Positions 1-10,945 of a stretch of 64,000 nt of DNA are shown in pieces. The notes under the pieces were generated by a model. The model worked only from the letters and a program-made list of their open reading frames with translations, did no database searches and was not told the origin of the DNA. Both the position numbers and the translations under genes were made by a program. The DNA lies in assembly GCA_037179385.1 (NCBI GenBank), contig CM074184.1, positions 13,844,001-13,908,000 of the forward strand, in the 5' to 3' direction. Within the stretch, counting starts at the first letter, position 1. Each line of letters opens with the position of its first letter. Origin of the DNA: Holothuria scabra. Lineage: Eukaryota > Echinodermata > Holothuroidea > Aspidochirotida > Holothuriidae.

Positions 1-599
1 TAGCGGCTGCGATTCTGATGTGGGAGCCTACCCAATCGCTGTAGCAGTGGCGAATCAAATTAAAAGTAGTACAGGGTATGTAAAAGACAGTTTGTTTTAC
101 CTTTTTATGTATGCATAGTACATTTTTTCAAATTACATGGACTGCCAATGTTAGATTGCTCGGGGATCAACCACGAACAGAATGACATTATCGGGCCCAC
201 AGAAAAATATTATTAATCTAGTTTCTTATCGTTTTCCACAAGTAGAATAAGGTTTCAAAAGAGTCTGTTTTCAAAGGGTATAACTGTACGTTGAATTCCT
301 TTCTTCTGTTACCATTAACTAAACTGGAACCTTTGAATATAACGGAAAATCCACCCATGGCATGAAGAAATCACAAAGTGAATTTTTAGCCTGGGAAGTT
401 TCCAAATTGGCCACGTTTGGTCAAATGTTTAGATCTAATGTTCAGTACATGTGTGTTTCATATCCGGTCCAACTTATGTCTACTTCACCTGAAATATTTA
501 CGTGAAGCCTATTTAGCAGCTTCTCCCGGGTTTTTATAGCTGAAATTCAACCTGTCCACAATTAAATTGAGTTAAGTTAAAGTTTGATACGTTCAATGT

Positions 600-1725
600 T
601 GCTCACCGAAGGCAGACAAGAAATCTATGCGTGTTTGTGCGCGTGCGTGCGTGTGTTAAACGCGCGTGTCCAAAGCTAGGAATGAAGAACACTTTTCTTA
701 TCTCATAGATCGGCCATATTAAGAGGAATATACCCATTATTTTTGGTGAAGGTAAATCTCCATTTGAGTTCACGAGAGGTCAAAAACCGAAAACCAGGGA
801 TCTCCAGATAGGAATTACACTTTTCATATTTATTACATATATTTGCCATATTTTGGGAAAGATCCTACTCGGTTTGATGGAGGTTTAAAGGTAAAGAGTA
901 GCCGCTCCAAACTTGTTAAGAAGAAAGAGCTAAACAACACAATTTTCGTCTTATTTCTCTTCAAAGTATCTTTCATTACATTTTATGACTTTACTATTTC
1001 ATTATCATAGTAAACCAAGCAGTTATTTCTAGGAAATTTCATATTTGAAGAGAAAATATATTGTCAGATGACTCCCAACAGCCAATCATAACTGGAAAGC
1101 CTACTACACTATTTCAATTTGGGATGACTGCTCTTGCCCTTTAAGTTCATATGAGGTCACTAGATGTAAAAATTTGAATACCTTACAAATTGCTTGTTAT
1201 TACGACAACTCAAGGTAACAGTGGCCAGTTTCCATATTTGTCATATACATTTTTTTTTTTCATTTTTGGCGAGTTACATTAAGTTTCGCGGCCCAGTTTC
1301 TAACCGATTGATTTGTGTCGGGTCAGCCACGGCTTTTTTTTTTTCCGGTTGTGGCTCACTGGCGCGTCGTCTTAAAAGAAAGAACCCTTCTTTGTTGGTG
1401 GTGGGGTTAAAATTTATTCACATAATTGGACAAAGACCGAAATCTTTTAATCATTCTCAAGATAGGAGGAACAAATTACTTGTGTTTTAGCCAGGAGATG
1501 GATCCTAATTTTTGTCATTAGAGGTCAAAGCACATCTGAGATCATGGAGGTTAAATCTTCAAACTCAGAGCCCGGCGAACTGCTCTCAAAACAGAATAGG
1601 CCTAATGGGAACTTTTCATTCTTGGTATACAAATTTGTCATATTAAGAAAAACAATGCTATAGCTGTGGAAGTTAGAGGTCATGTGAGGTCAACAGAGGT
1701 AAAACCCCTTTTTTGAAACACAGTA
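600..1725 (+). repeat. Decayed composite repeat copies
   Basis: CACCGAAGGCAGACAAGAAA, then ATCTATGCGTG, a GT-rich tract, and CATTTGAGTTCACGAGAGGTC at about 760-785 match the family at 10203. Further decayed units (..GAGGTCACTAGATG.., ..GTCATGTGAGGTCAACAGAGG) run to about 1725. Confidence 0.5.
1280..1362 (-). mobile_element. SINE-1 fragment
   Basis: GCGGCCCAGTTTCTAACCG, a GTGTCGGGTCAGCC block, a T run and TTGTGGCTCACTGG match the family tail. No duplication was recognised. Confidence 0.7.
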
Positions 1726-1814
1726 TTCTAATAGGTTAGTTAGGTAGATGGAGTTTTACACCCCAGTTTCCAACCTACTGGTTCAAGTCGAGCCGACTAC
1801 GGTATTCTAATAGG
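1723..1814 (-). mobile_element. SINE-1 copy, 5'-truncated, with 13-bp target-site duplication
   Basis: The perfect duplication GTATTCTAATAGG lies at 1723-1735 and 1802-1814. Between them 66 bp match the tail of the SINE-1 family (GATGGAGTTTTAC, CCAGTTTCCAACC, GGTTCAAGTCGAG). The short TAAC-type tail is on the left, so the element reads on the minus strand. Confidence 0.9.
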
Positions 1815-2073
1815 AAGCGGTTATTTTCATTCATTGCTTTTGGACATTTTGTGACCCGAGATGAACTCCATTGTTTTAATACAGGTAAAATGTTGCAAAA
1901 TCTGTGTAAATGAAAGATAAAAACCTCACCATTGTAATAGTACTTGCAATTTTCAAGATAAGTTTGATATCATGATATTTTATACCTTCTCGGCAAAGAA
2001 TCGCCCAGCCCTTTCGATCTCTGGTTGGATCTATTTTGTTGCACTATTTTGCCAGTTTTCGTCGATGGTATAA

Positions 2074-2265
2074 TTGGAACGACAGTTAGTCGGTCGGTCG
2101 GTCGGTCGGTCGGTCGGTCGGTCGGTCGGTCGGTCGGTCGGTCGGTCGGTCGGTCGGTCGGTCGGTCAGTCAGATGGAGTTTTTGGCCCAGTTTCCAACC
2201 TGTTGGTTCAAGTCGAGCCGGCCAAGGCCTTTTTTTCAGTTGTGGCTCATTGGTTGGAACGACAG
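2074..2265 (-). mobile_element. SINE-1 copy with an expanded tetranucleotide tail, 12-bp target-site duplication
   Basis: TTGGAACGACAG occurs at 2074-2085 and 2254-2265. The insertion holds the SINE-1 3' part (2173-2253) and, on its tail side, about 19 units of GGTC (2089-2167). The microsatellite is therefore inside the insertion. Confidence 0.88.
2089..2167. repeat. (GGTC)n microsatellite, about 79 bp
   Basis: Nearly perfect tetranucleotide run. It produces two spurious open frames of the SVGRSVGR type. It occupies the tail position of the surrounding SINE-1 copy. Confidence 0.97.
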
Positions 2266-2319
2266 AGAAAGCATCGTTACGTTGTGTATATTAATTGCAC
2301 GGTGGTGAAAGTGATCATG

Positions 2320-4050
2320 TAATGAGTGACAGTACTACAGTACCGTACCTTAGATCGACTCTTGTCAGGCATCCGTGTCGGTATAGCCTGAAATTTGTAA
2401 ATATTGAAAAGGTAATTTTGCCATAATACACCTCAACCTTGAGTTATCCACCAGAGTGAAGGTAACAAACCGTTCTCTTTAATGACAACTTTTTTTTTTT
2501 TTTTTTTTTTTGAGAGGGGGAATTGCAACTTTGGTGTGTTTAGGACTGTTTTACATGTTTTCTGATTTTTGGCATTTTTGACTACTGTTTTCTTTGTTTT
2601 GTAAATGCATGCTCCTGTGACTGTTAAATGAGGGAATCTGATTTCCATCTCGATAATATGGTTGCTACATTATATTGCCAAATACCTTGTTTTTCTCATA
2701 AAGAAGTGCACTACCGGTACTACACAGTTCAGCCTCATATAACACGCAAATAGCTATCTGATTGATGATAAGTGCATCGCTAATAGTCGAGTACTTTCCA
2801 CATATTCCTTGTCTTGTAACAGCAAGAGCTGAATTCAGCCTACCGTCGCACACATGAGCTTAGCACAAATGCTTTTAGAGGAGTCACTACAAGCTTGAAA
2901 TCCCATAATGACAGTAGTCTGCTGTTGTATTTATAGCTTAAAGATAACGGAGAGCAGGATTTTATTGACCCTTGGAACACATTAAGAGAGCACCACCTTG
3001 ATGCACTTAAAATTTTAACAACAATATTTTTACAGATGCCCGTGACGACGAAAGTGTAATCTCTTGATATCTAGGCTGCCAAACGTACATCACGCCTTTA
3101 TATGTGTTAGTATGATGTACAAAGGCGTTGTGTGTTGCTCATGAGTTCGAGGGAGTCTTGGTTGGTTAAAATCATTTCAATTTAATTTCAATATATTTAT
3201 TCCAGTATAAATATGTAAAATATTTATAAAAAGGACTAAAGGACTAATAAAATAACGTTACAAATCCAATCCAATCATAGGTCAATATATATACAGAAAG
3301 TTCGTTCACATTAAAACTATAAAGGTCTAAAATTCTACAACAAATCGTTTAAAGTTTTAGATTGAAATAAAGTTATTCTGTACTTCGGTAAAATGAATGG
3401 AATTGTTGGGTTTTTCTGTGATTGTATTGAGGCTTTTGAAATAATTATGCGATGGGTGATTATGATCATCATTAAATTTTGTGGCCATTCTTATAAACTC
3501 ATTTTTGGCAGAGACATTCACAGTAAGTTTGAGGTAATTAAAATTTAGGTGTAGAATCTTTGCAGAATTTTTTAAAATCTTACAATTCTGTCCTTGTCGT
3601 TTTGCAAAATAAAATGATACCAAACTGGCACTGCATAAATTAAATGTGGGAATATGGCAGATTTAAAAACCCGTTCCTTGGCCTCCTTACCAAAGCAAAA
3701 CACAATATGTGCAAATCCAGACATAATATATCACACTGTACTTAAAATACTGATATTTGGTATTTGTTGTTTCCTTAAATTATTCAAATTTAAAACAGTA
3801 TTGTCGACCAGAACAAGAATGATATCAATGTAGGATACTACTTTCCTATAAGCAAAATTGCTGGGAAGCATGCCTGAAGATGGACCCAATTTAGAGAATT
3901 AATATAAATGACATAGGTATGAAAAATTGTTGACGTTATTTGTTGGAAATAGATGAAATGGTTGAATTTTTATACCGTGCTTAAAACATTATGCAATTGG
4001 AGCATATGTATTTGCATCACACGCAATGGAATGAAGTCTAAACTACAAAC
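2320..4050. other. No gene seen; AT-rich with a T run
   Basis: A T run of about 22 lies at 2491-2512. The minus-strand frame 3357-3623 is lysine- and asparagine-rich with no recognised motif; it may be a decayed LINE end but cannot be supported. Confidence 0.4.
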
Positions 4051-4054
4051 TGTG

Positions 4055-4135
4055 TCTGACCAGGGAGTAGAGCCGTAAAACCTCAATTAACTGACCATCG
4101 AGCTGAACACAGAGTTTTTCCGCTCCCTGTCTGAC
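4055..4135. mobile_element. Short element with CAGGGAG ends and 6-7 bp flanking duplication
   Basis: The 69 bp at 4061-4129 begin CAGGGAG and end CTCCCTG. TCTGAC flanks both sides (4055-4060 and 4130-4135). Terminal complementarity is only 7-8 bp, so this is the weakest member of the CAGGGAG group. Confidence 0.5.
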
Positions 4136-4192
4136 GGCCAGTTATGTTTAAAACCCACATAACATTCCTTCACAGATAGTAAATATTGGTAT

Positions 4193-4610
4193 GCCCAGAT
4201 CACACTACAACGATATCGGATCAGATCTCTATCCGATTTCTGTTAATTTCAAGTTAAAATTTCCTCCATCCATTGTCGGAAAGAACCGAAAATTTGCCTT
4301 TCTGTGTAAATGTATGATCAGTATGAAAGGACCACGGAAATGAAATGTAAACTATGAAGTTCGTGACGTCACATTTATAAACAGCTTTTATGGGACTACA
4401 CGTATTCGATAAAAACTGTTCGCAGATGTGACGTCTCCGAAAAATTGGTATAACTTAGATTTTCGTAGTCTTTGGTACAAATCATATATTTACCCAGGCT
4501 GGCAAATTTTCGTCTCTTTTCGACCAAAGATGGAGGAGACTTTAAGTAAAACTCACAAAAATCGGAGCAAGATCCGATCCGATACCGCCGCGCTGAAGAG
4601 TGATCTGGGC
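4193..4610. mobile_element. MITE-like inverted-repeat element, copy 1 of 3
   Basis: Ends GCCCAGATCACAC (left) and GTGATCTGGGC (right). The interior is a long imperfect palindrome: TTCCTCCATCCATTGTCGG on the left mirrors CGACCAAAGATGGAGGA on the right. It carries TGACGTCAC in the interior. No coding. Confidence 0.8.
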
Positions 4611-4741
4611 TGTAGCAACGTTTTAATACTCTTCAATCTTTTAAGATTATTGATCTGGAGTATAAAAGCGACGCTTTGTTGGTTTCATTGTCTCCTCTAT
4701 AGTTAAAGTTTGAAAGTCAAGTGATAGAAAGATATCAAAAC

Positions 4742-5113
4742 GCAGATCACACAACAGGATCGGAATTCGATCCGATTTTTGTGAGCTTTAACTAAAATCT
4801 TCTCCATCCCTGGTCAGAAAGAGCCAAAAATTTACCAAGCTGTTTAAATATATGGGTGGCACCGCAGGACTGTAATAATTGAGTTTACGCTGATTATTTC
4901 GTGATGTCACATCGATAAACAGATTTCATCGCACTACGCTGTCCAATAAAAATGTATGCGGGTGTGACGTCCCGAAAGTCAGTTGGCATTTTATTTTCAT
5001 AGGCATCAGATGCAACTCATGCATTTACACTGGTTGACGAATTTGCGGCTCTTTCCGACCAGAAATGGACAAGATTTTATCAAAAACCCGAAAAAATCGT
5101 TGTACTGTAACCG
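4742..5113. mobile_element. MITE-like inverted-repeat element, copy 2 of 3
   Basis: Same organisation as copy 1: GCAGATCACACAACAGG left end, CTTCTCCATCCCTGGTCAG, TGATGTCACATCGATAAACA, then the mirrored CGACCAGAAATGGACAAG and ATCGTTGTACTGTAACC right end. Confidence 0.78.
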
Positions 5114-5321
5114 CGGCTTTAAACTGTAGAATAAATAGCTTCTTTACAAAACATTGAAATGTCTATCAGTGAAAATTCATAGATATATTTTAGTTGCTTT
5201 TTTTCACCCCTGCTTTATACACCAGCGAAGCGTATCTACACATAAAATACCGGAAACAAAACACTTTTATGGGTTTTGATGAATTAGGACACTTGTTTGG
5301 TTGATGTAATATCCTTAAGTC

Positions 5322-5705
5322 GCGGTCAAACCACAATGAATTCGGGTCGGATTCCGATCCGATTTTTTCGGGTTTTTGTTAAAGTCTTCTTCTAAATTTC
5401 TGGCCCCCAAAACAGAAGTTGTACCGCAAGACAATGAAAATTAAATTTAAGCTTATTATTTCGAGATGTCACATCGATAGACAGAAATTATCGGACTACG
5501 CTGCTTGATGAAAAATGTATATCGGTGTGACGTCACGATAATGTCAGTTGGCATTTTATTTTCATAAACATCAGATGTAGATCTTATATTTACACTAGTT
5601 GACGAAGTTTTGACTCCTTCCGACAAGAGATGGGGAAGATTTTGACAAAAACCCGCAATAATCAGATCGGAATTCGATCAGAAGACGTTGTAGTGTGACT
5701 GAGGC
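5322..5705. mobile_element. MITE-like inverted-repeat element, copy 3 of 3
   Basis: Left end GTCAAACCACAATGAATTC, right end GACGTTGTAGTGTGACTGAG. The reverse complement of the right end (CAGTCACACTACAACG) matches the left end of copy 1. The interior is again a long palindrome with a GATGTCACATCGATAGACAG block. Confidence 0.8.
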
Positions 5706-5709
5706 TTAA

Positions 5710-8670
5710 TAGATGCAGTCCCAAGATATAGTCGATACATCCTTGAACCAGGCAAATGTTATCGGTGTATATTGCGGCATTAGAGAGCTTCTTATGCTTG
5801 CCTTTTCACGGGGCGGTGACCAGCAGCAACCAATCCGTTCAGTTATTATAATCACGCCACCCGCAGCTTCATTCAATTAATTAAAACTAAATAGTTGAAT
5901 TCCATTTTCAATAAATTGATCCTATTCAGAGCTGTTTTATTGTTTCGGCTTTGCTCTGCCAACTAATTGGACTGTAAACCCGATAATTGCTGATCCTGGG
6001 AAGCATAAATGAGTTCCGGTGGCCAAATCTGAAAGAATTAATATAGACTTGTTTTAAACCCACATTATAGTCTTGAAGCTTCGGGTATGCATGTAATTAC
6101 GGTCAGGTTTGTATGATGCGATTTCTATGTACACTTCCAACGGATGTAATTGTACTCTTATATAGGCCTATGGCTTTATGATTGATGCAATGTATTTATT
6201 TTGTGATATCTCCAATCCAATTTTCTTGAAATATAGACTCTACATAAAAAGTTTGGTTCCCAGTCTATAGGAAGTCGACGTTTTAAAATTAATTGGCTTA
6301 ACTGAAAACCAGACTTACATTTTATTGTTTTAGTGACCAAGGGGAAGGTACGCACAGAGGTATTTCATCTACGTCACGTTTCTAATGACAACGCAAACAA
6401 TCCTTAAGATGGCGAACAAGCGAGGCGCAGATGTACTTTAAGTGACCAATAAATTCCAACCAGGTAGTGGGTACCGATTTAATTGGTTTGCGAAAAGACA
6501 TTATGCATTGACATCACTCAACGTAATTTTAGCGGATAATCAATGAGTAAAACTGTACGCACGATGCAGACTTCTCACGCGCGCTTAGTAGATCGTCTGT
6601 TCGCAAAAGTTTGTGTTCTGTGATGTCTTTTGCTAAGTTCTATCGGACCTTATGCATATGATGTTACAACGGAAAGATATTATAATGTAATGTCTTTGGG
6701 CAAAACAAACCAACACCAGCACATGCAGGCAGCTGATTTGTCAACCAGTCTGCTACAAGTGTAGAGCGAATTCTTATGCCCTGGGCCACGTCTTCCATTG
6801 TATTTTCCCCGGCTAAGGACGACGTTAGTATGTCGTCAATGCACTATACCCAGGTTACACCGGATATACGTGGTGTTCACGATGGGTTTCCGATAAAATA
6901 CGTTGTGCTCAAGTAAACCTTACCTATTTCAGACCACTCTGTCGAATATGGGAGGCAATCACTTCACGAACCGTTCGAGGGAAGATCTAAAACTTTTGGG
7001 AAGAAATAATTTTCTACCGTTTTTGTTTTTACTCCTGTTGCCAAACAGTCTGCGTTCTGCCGCCTAACACTTTGCGAAAGATATGCAGACACCTGGAAGA
7101 ACCTGAAAATCAAATTATTTCGTTTAATCACCGATCAAACGCAGACTGTTCTGAGACTTTTCCGCAGAGCTAGTCTTCGAACGACAATATAACTCAGACA
7201 TTTCCTGAGAGTGGTATGGGGGGGGGGGGGGGCGTCGACAGGCGATGCGGATTTTTGTCAGATTAATCTGCGTCCATCTTCGTGGTAAATGCAACGTTTT
7301 CAAGACAATCTTCGTTGCGGTCCAGTTGCGAAAAACTTAAAAGACGACGTTAGTCGATCGTGAACACGACGAAAGCCCAGTGGGACCAGGGTATAAACAC
7401 GTTTCCTGTGGTGGGGCGACCCTTGCTACTTTGAATGATCAGGGAGTTGCAACTCCCTGGAAAATACAGTTAACTATTGCGTTTTGGTCATACTGAAGAT
7501 ATCAAGTGATACAAAAGTGAACACTTTCCTTAGAACACCAAATCACTTTGACCTTAACCCTATTTTCACAGTGAGATAAATCAGCGCCATCACATTTGTA
7601 AGTAAGGTCGAAAAATAAATTCAGGGAATTACTCATGTGTAGGCCATTAAAGGACTAAAATTAATTTGTTCATCAGATTGAATTTCACCACGGTCAGACA
7701 CTGCTGTGTAAATCAAATAGACCGTGTCGCCTTACTTTACAACAACACTTCATTTGATGTGGTTGGTGAGTAGAACTGTTTGCTTTGAACTCAAGTTTCA
7801 GGCGTCTCGTTCTTTGCATCGCAAACTACCCCTCGCATACTATAATTAATTATTGCTGATAGTTCAGTGGCTCCGATGAGAGTGAATGATAGGTAATCAC
7901 GTGGCTCGACGAAACAAACTCAAATGATAAAAACTTAATGTAATTCTACCCAATCATGTATTAGACCATGGAAGTACTACCTCGGACTCTCATGATTACA
8001 CTTACAAGTCGGCTTCCCTGACCAACAGGAAAATTTGATAACAATCAAGCAGCCATGTGCTTTGGATCACACGGGAGATATGTTTTTCAGATGCCGATAT
8101 GTAAAGATTGTCCCACTTTTATCTTTGTTCAAATATTTTCATTATTAATAACGGTCTAAGTGCCGTCCGATTAATGCAACAAATTAATTGAGTACCACAT
8201 CACTAATTTAGGCACAACTTGAAAGAGTGTAGATAATTACCTTAACTAACTGATTTTGAATCAGAGTGCTATCTTCCAGTCCTTCATAACTGTTACCCAC
8301 TCCATTCAGTTTTTCATAACTGGTATCCCCCTGAACCCCTCCCGCGGTTGTAGTATATGTCCACGGTATTTTCCGTCTGTCGTAAGAGGCGACTTACACC
8401 GTATTTGTAACTGTATTTAAATTTAACTCTTTACCTTCAGTTGACAAGTCGTTCAAGAAAGACGCCGTCCGGATTCGTCTGTACAGAACAGCATGGATAT
8501 GTATGGACAATCCATAATATAACAAGCGCGTCCCCACTACAGGTGCGTTTTTACCATAAAGCAGGATATGCTGCTCTATCTATGAGCTGTTTGGTGAAGG
8601 TGCTATTGCGAATACTAAGCAGTCACGGCGCGCGAAACGACGCATAAGTCACTCGCTGCTATCGTGCACG
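5710..8670. other. No gene seen
   Basis: Unique-looking sequence with a G run (about 7219-7232) and the palindrome at 7440. Frames are short and show no domain. ATGGCGAACAAG at 6412 starts only a 10-codon frame. Confidence 0.4.
7440..7459. repeat. Perfect 20-bp palindrome of the CAGGGAGTTG type
   Basis: CAGGGAGTTG is followed directly by its reverse complement. It shares sequence with the elements at 15877 and 16181 but has no flanking duplication. Confidence 0.7.
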
Positions 8671-8673
8671 GTA

Positions 8674-8711
8674 CCTGTGTTCACTGAACTATATAGCTCA
8701 GTGCCGGTGTT
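8674..8711. mobile_element. 22-bp palindromic insertion, near-perfect 8-bp flanking duplication
   Basis: The 22-bp near-palindrome at 8682-8703 (ends CACTGA and TCAGTG around ACTATATAGC) is flanked by CCTGTGTT and CCGGTGTT, seven of eight bases matching. Confidence 0.6.
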
Positions 8712-8788
8712 TACAATGAAGTACTTGCTAACACGCGTTACTATGCACATGATTCGATGATTGTGAGCTCCCTGGTACAGTGTTGCTC

Positions 8789-8826
8789 ACCGTGCCCACT
8801 GAACTATATAGCTCTGTGACCGTGCC
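8789..8826. mobile_element. 22-bp palindromic insertion, perfect 8-bp flanking duplication
   Basis: The near-palindrome at 8797-8818 differs from the one at 8682 at one base. It is flanked by ACCGTGCC on both sides (8789-8796, 8819-8826). An 8-bp duplication is characteristic of hAT-type transposition. Confidence 0.68.
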
Positions 8827-8829
8827 TCC

Positions 8830-10200
8830 AATGACGTCGCCACCTTGAGACGTGCTCACATACCTTTTTTCGCTTTCAGATTTCAAATAAGCCGATCCTG
8901 CCCTGTAGCTGGTAATTCACAACGTCGTTTTCCTGTTTTCTATGGACATAATTTAGTAGGGAAAGCATTCGCTTTATCTCAAGGTTTACGCAAAGAATAT
9001 TTACTGAGAAAACTTGCTTTGGCCGAGTCATACTCACTTTGAGTTTCATAGATTGTCCTCATGCTAATTTTCCCGTAAATGTTGTTCTGAAGAGAATGAA
9101 ATGTTAAGGCCGGGACCGCCCCCCCCCCCTTGGATTCGCGCCTGCTTCAGAGTAAAAAAGATGTCGTAGCACATTGAGAAAATGTTTCAGTAATACAGAA
9201 AAACAATTTAACCGGCGATTGTTAACTTCACATCCTTCCCAGTCTGTGAACGTCTCATCCGTTCATTTTGTTTTTGTGTTGTTGTTAATTTGTGCTATTT
9301 AAGATCATATGAACTTAATATTTTGTAAATATTCTCGGCCGCTTTGTTTCCTGCCTTTTATCCTAATACCAGACATTTATTAAATATCCAATGCAATTTT
9401 TCCCATTTCAAGTATACAATTACGGCTTTTTGCTAATAGCGTGCCCTTACCATTTTACTCTATAAAAGAGGATTAGGGGTTGATTGAAACGTCTGTCCGT
9501 TCAAATCCATGCATCTCTTGAGTGCTTGGTTACTAAGGAAACGAATTTTAAAAAAGACGTCATTCAGACAAGGTGACTGTAAATATTTTTCTATAAGTCG
9601 GCACGTAAATGGCAACGGAAGCAAAAGTAGGGATTTTTATTGAAGCAAAAAATAATTACAGATTTGTTTGAAATGTAAAACGAACAATTGCATAGTTTTT
9701 GAAGAAGTAAAACAAGTCTCTCGTGGAACTTCACGAATTGACAAGGTCATTATGGCATTACAACTTGCTTTGCTGAGAAGCAAATGACTGTAGTAACTGT
9801 AGTCTGTGTGACTTGGAAGGTTCAGAGCACTGAAGAAGAAATTAAGCAGTTTAACGAGAAAATTTGAGGTAAATATTCCCTTTGGTGTGTACAGTTAAAG
9901 ATATTCGAAAAAAGTACTTCAAATGAAAACTTTCTGAACTTGTAGCATACCCTTCCCAGCTCTTTGGTGTCGATGGTCTTATCATCAAATTTTAGTGCAA
10001 GTGTCGAGGAAACCAGTAAAGGATCACCAGGAGCATACACCTAGGACTGGAGACGGTCACATCTGAAGTTTAATGGAAGAAATTTCTCTATATGTCATAA
10101 GTTTGCTACTGCTTGGGAACAATCCCCTCCCTCACCAGTGATAATCTCCAGTGAAGTCACGAAAGATGAACTTACCGCTCGTCGCTGTCATTCCAAAAAT
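8830..10200. other. No gene seen
   Basis: Contains a C run (9119-9129). Open frames here are under 75 codons and have no recognised motif. Confidence 0.4.
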
Positions 10201-10202
10201 GT

Positions 10203-10255
10203 GTCTTTTTGATTCCTTGCCGAAGGCAGGCAAGGAATATATGCGATGGTGATGT

Positions 10256-10289
<34 letters not shown>

Positions 10290-10945
10290 ACGCCTGTTGT
10301 AAACACGATATCTCAAGAAGGGTAACCCCCAGAGATCTTAAACTTGGCATGTAGATTGTCCACATTAAGTAGACGGTCCCTATTTTTTGGTGGAGGTCAA
10401 ATGTCATTTGGGGTCACCAGAGGTCAAATTGTAAATTCCTTGGAAATTGCTTGTAAACACGATATCTCCAGAAGGGAAAATGTGAGCGATCTCATACTTA
10501 CCATGCTGATTGTCCATATTGAGTAGATGGTCCCTACTGTTTTTGATGGAGGTCAAAGGTCATTTGGGATCACCAGAGGTAAAAAGGTCAAAACCTTGTA
10601 AACACTCTATCTCAAGAAGGGTAATTGTGAGGGATGACAACTGCCTGCTCATACATAGCATGTGAATTGCCCATATTAAGTAGATGATCACTATTGTTTT
10701 TGGTGGAGGTCAAAGGTCATTTGGGGTCATCAGAGATGAAAAGCTCAAAAACTTGTAAACACCATATGTCAAGAGAGGTAACTGCCAGGAATCTCATACT
10801 TACCAAGTGGATTGTCCATATTGAGTAGATGACCTCTATTTTTTTATTGGATGTCAAAGGTCATTTGGGGTCATCAGAGTTCAAAACATGTAAACCTTGC
10901 AAACACTACATCTCAAAAGAGTATATAACTGTTGAAGTTAATATC
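10203..10945 (+). repeat. Composite repeat with internal tandem units (plus orientation)
   Basis: Starts TTTGATTCCTTGCCGAAGGC, then AAGGAATATATGCGATGG, a GT run (10255-10289), then about five units of the form TTGTAAACACGATATCTC..AAGAAGGGTAA..ATTGTCCATATTGAGTAGAT..GGTGGAGGTCAAAGGTCATT..GGGTCACCAGAGGTCAAA. The right end is decayed. Confidence 0.75.

Noticed and set aside
2025..2322. Plus-strand frames with SVGRSVGR repeats
   Set aside because: Produced by the (GGTC)n run; any frame of it is open.
4428..4706. 92-codon plus-strand frame
   Set aside because: Lies within the first MITE of the 4.2-5.7 kb cluster and has no recognisable motif.
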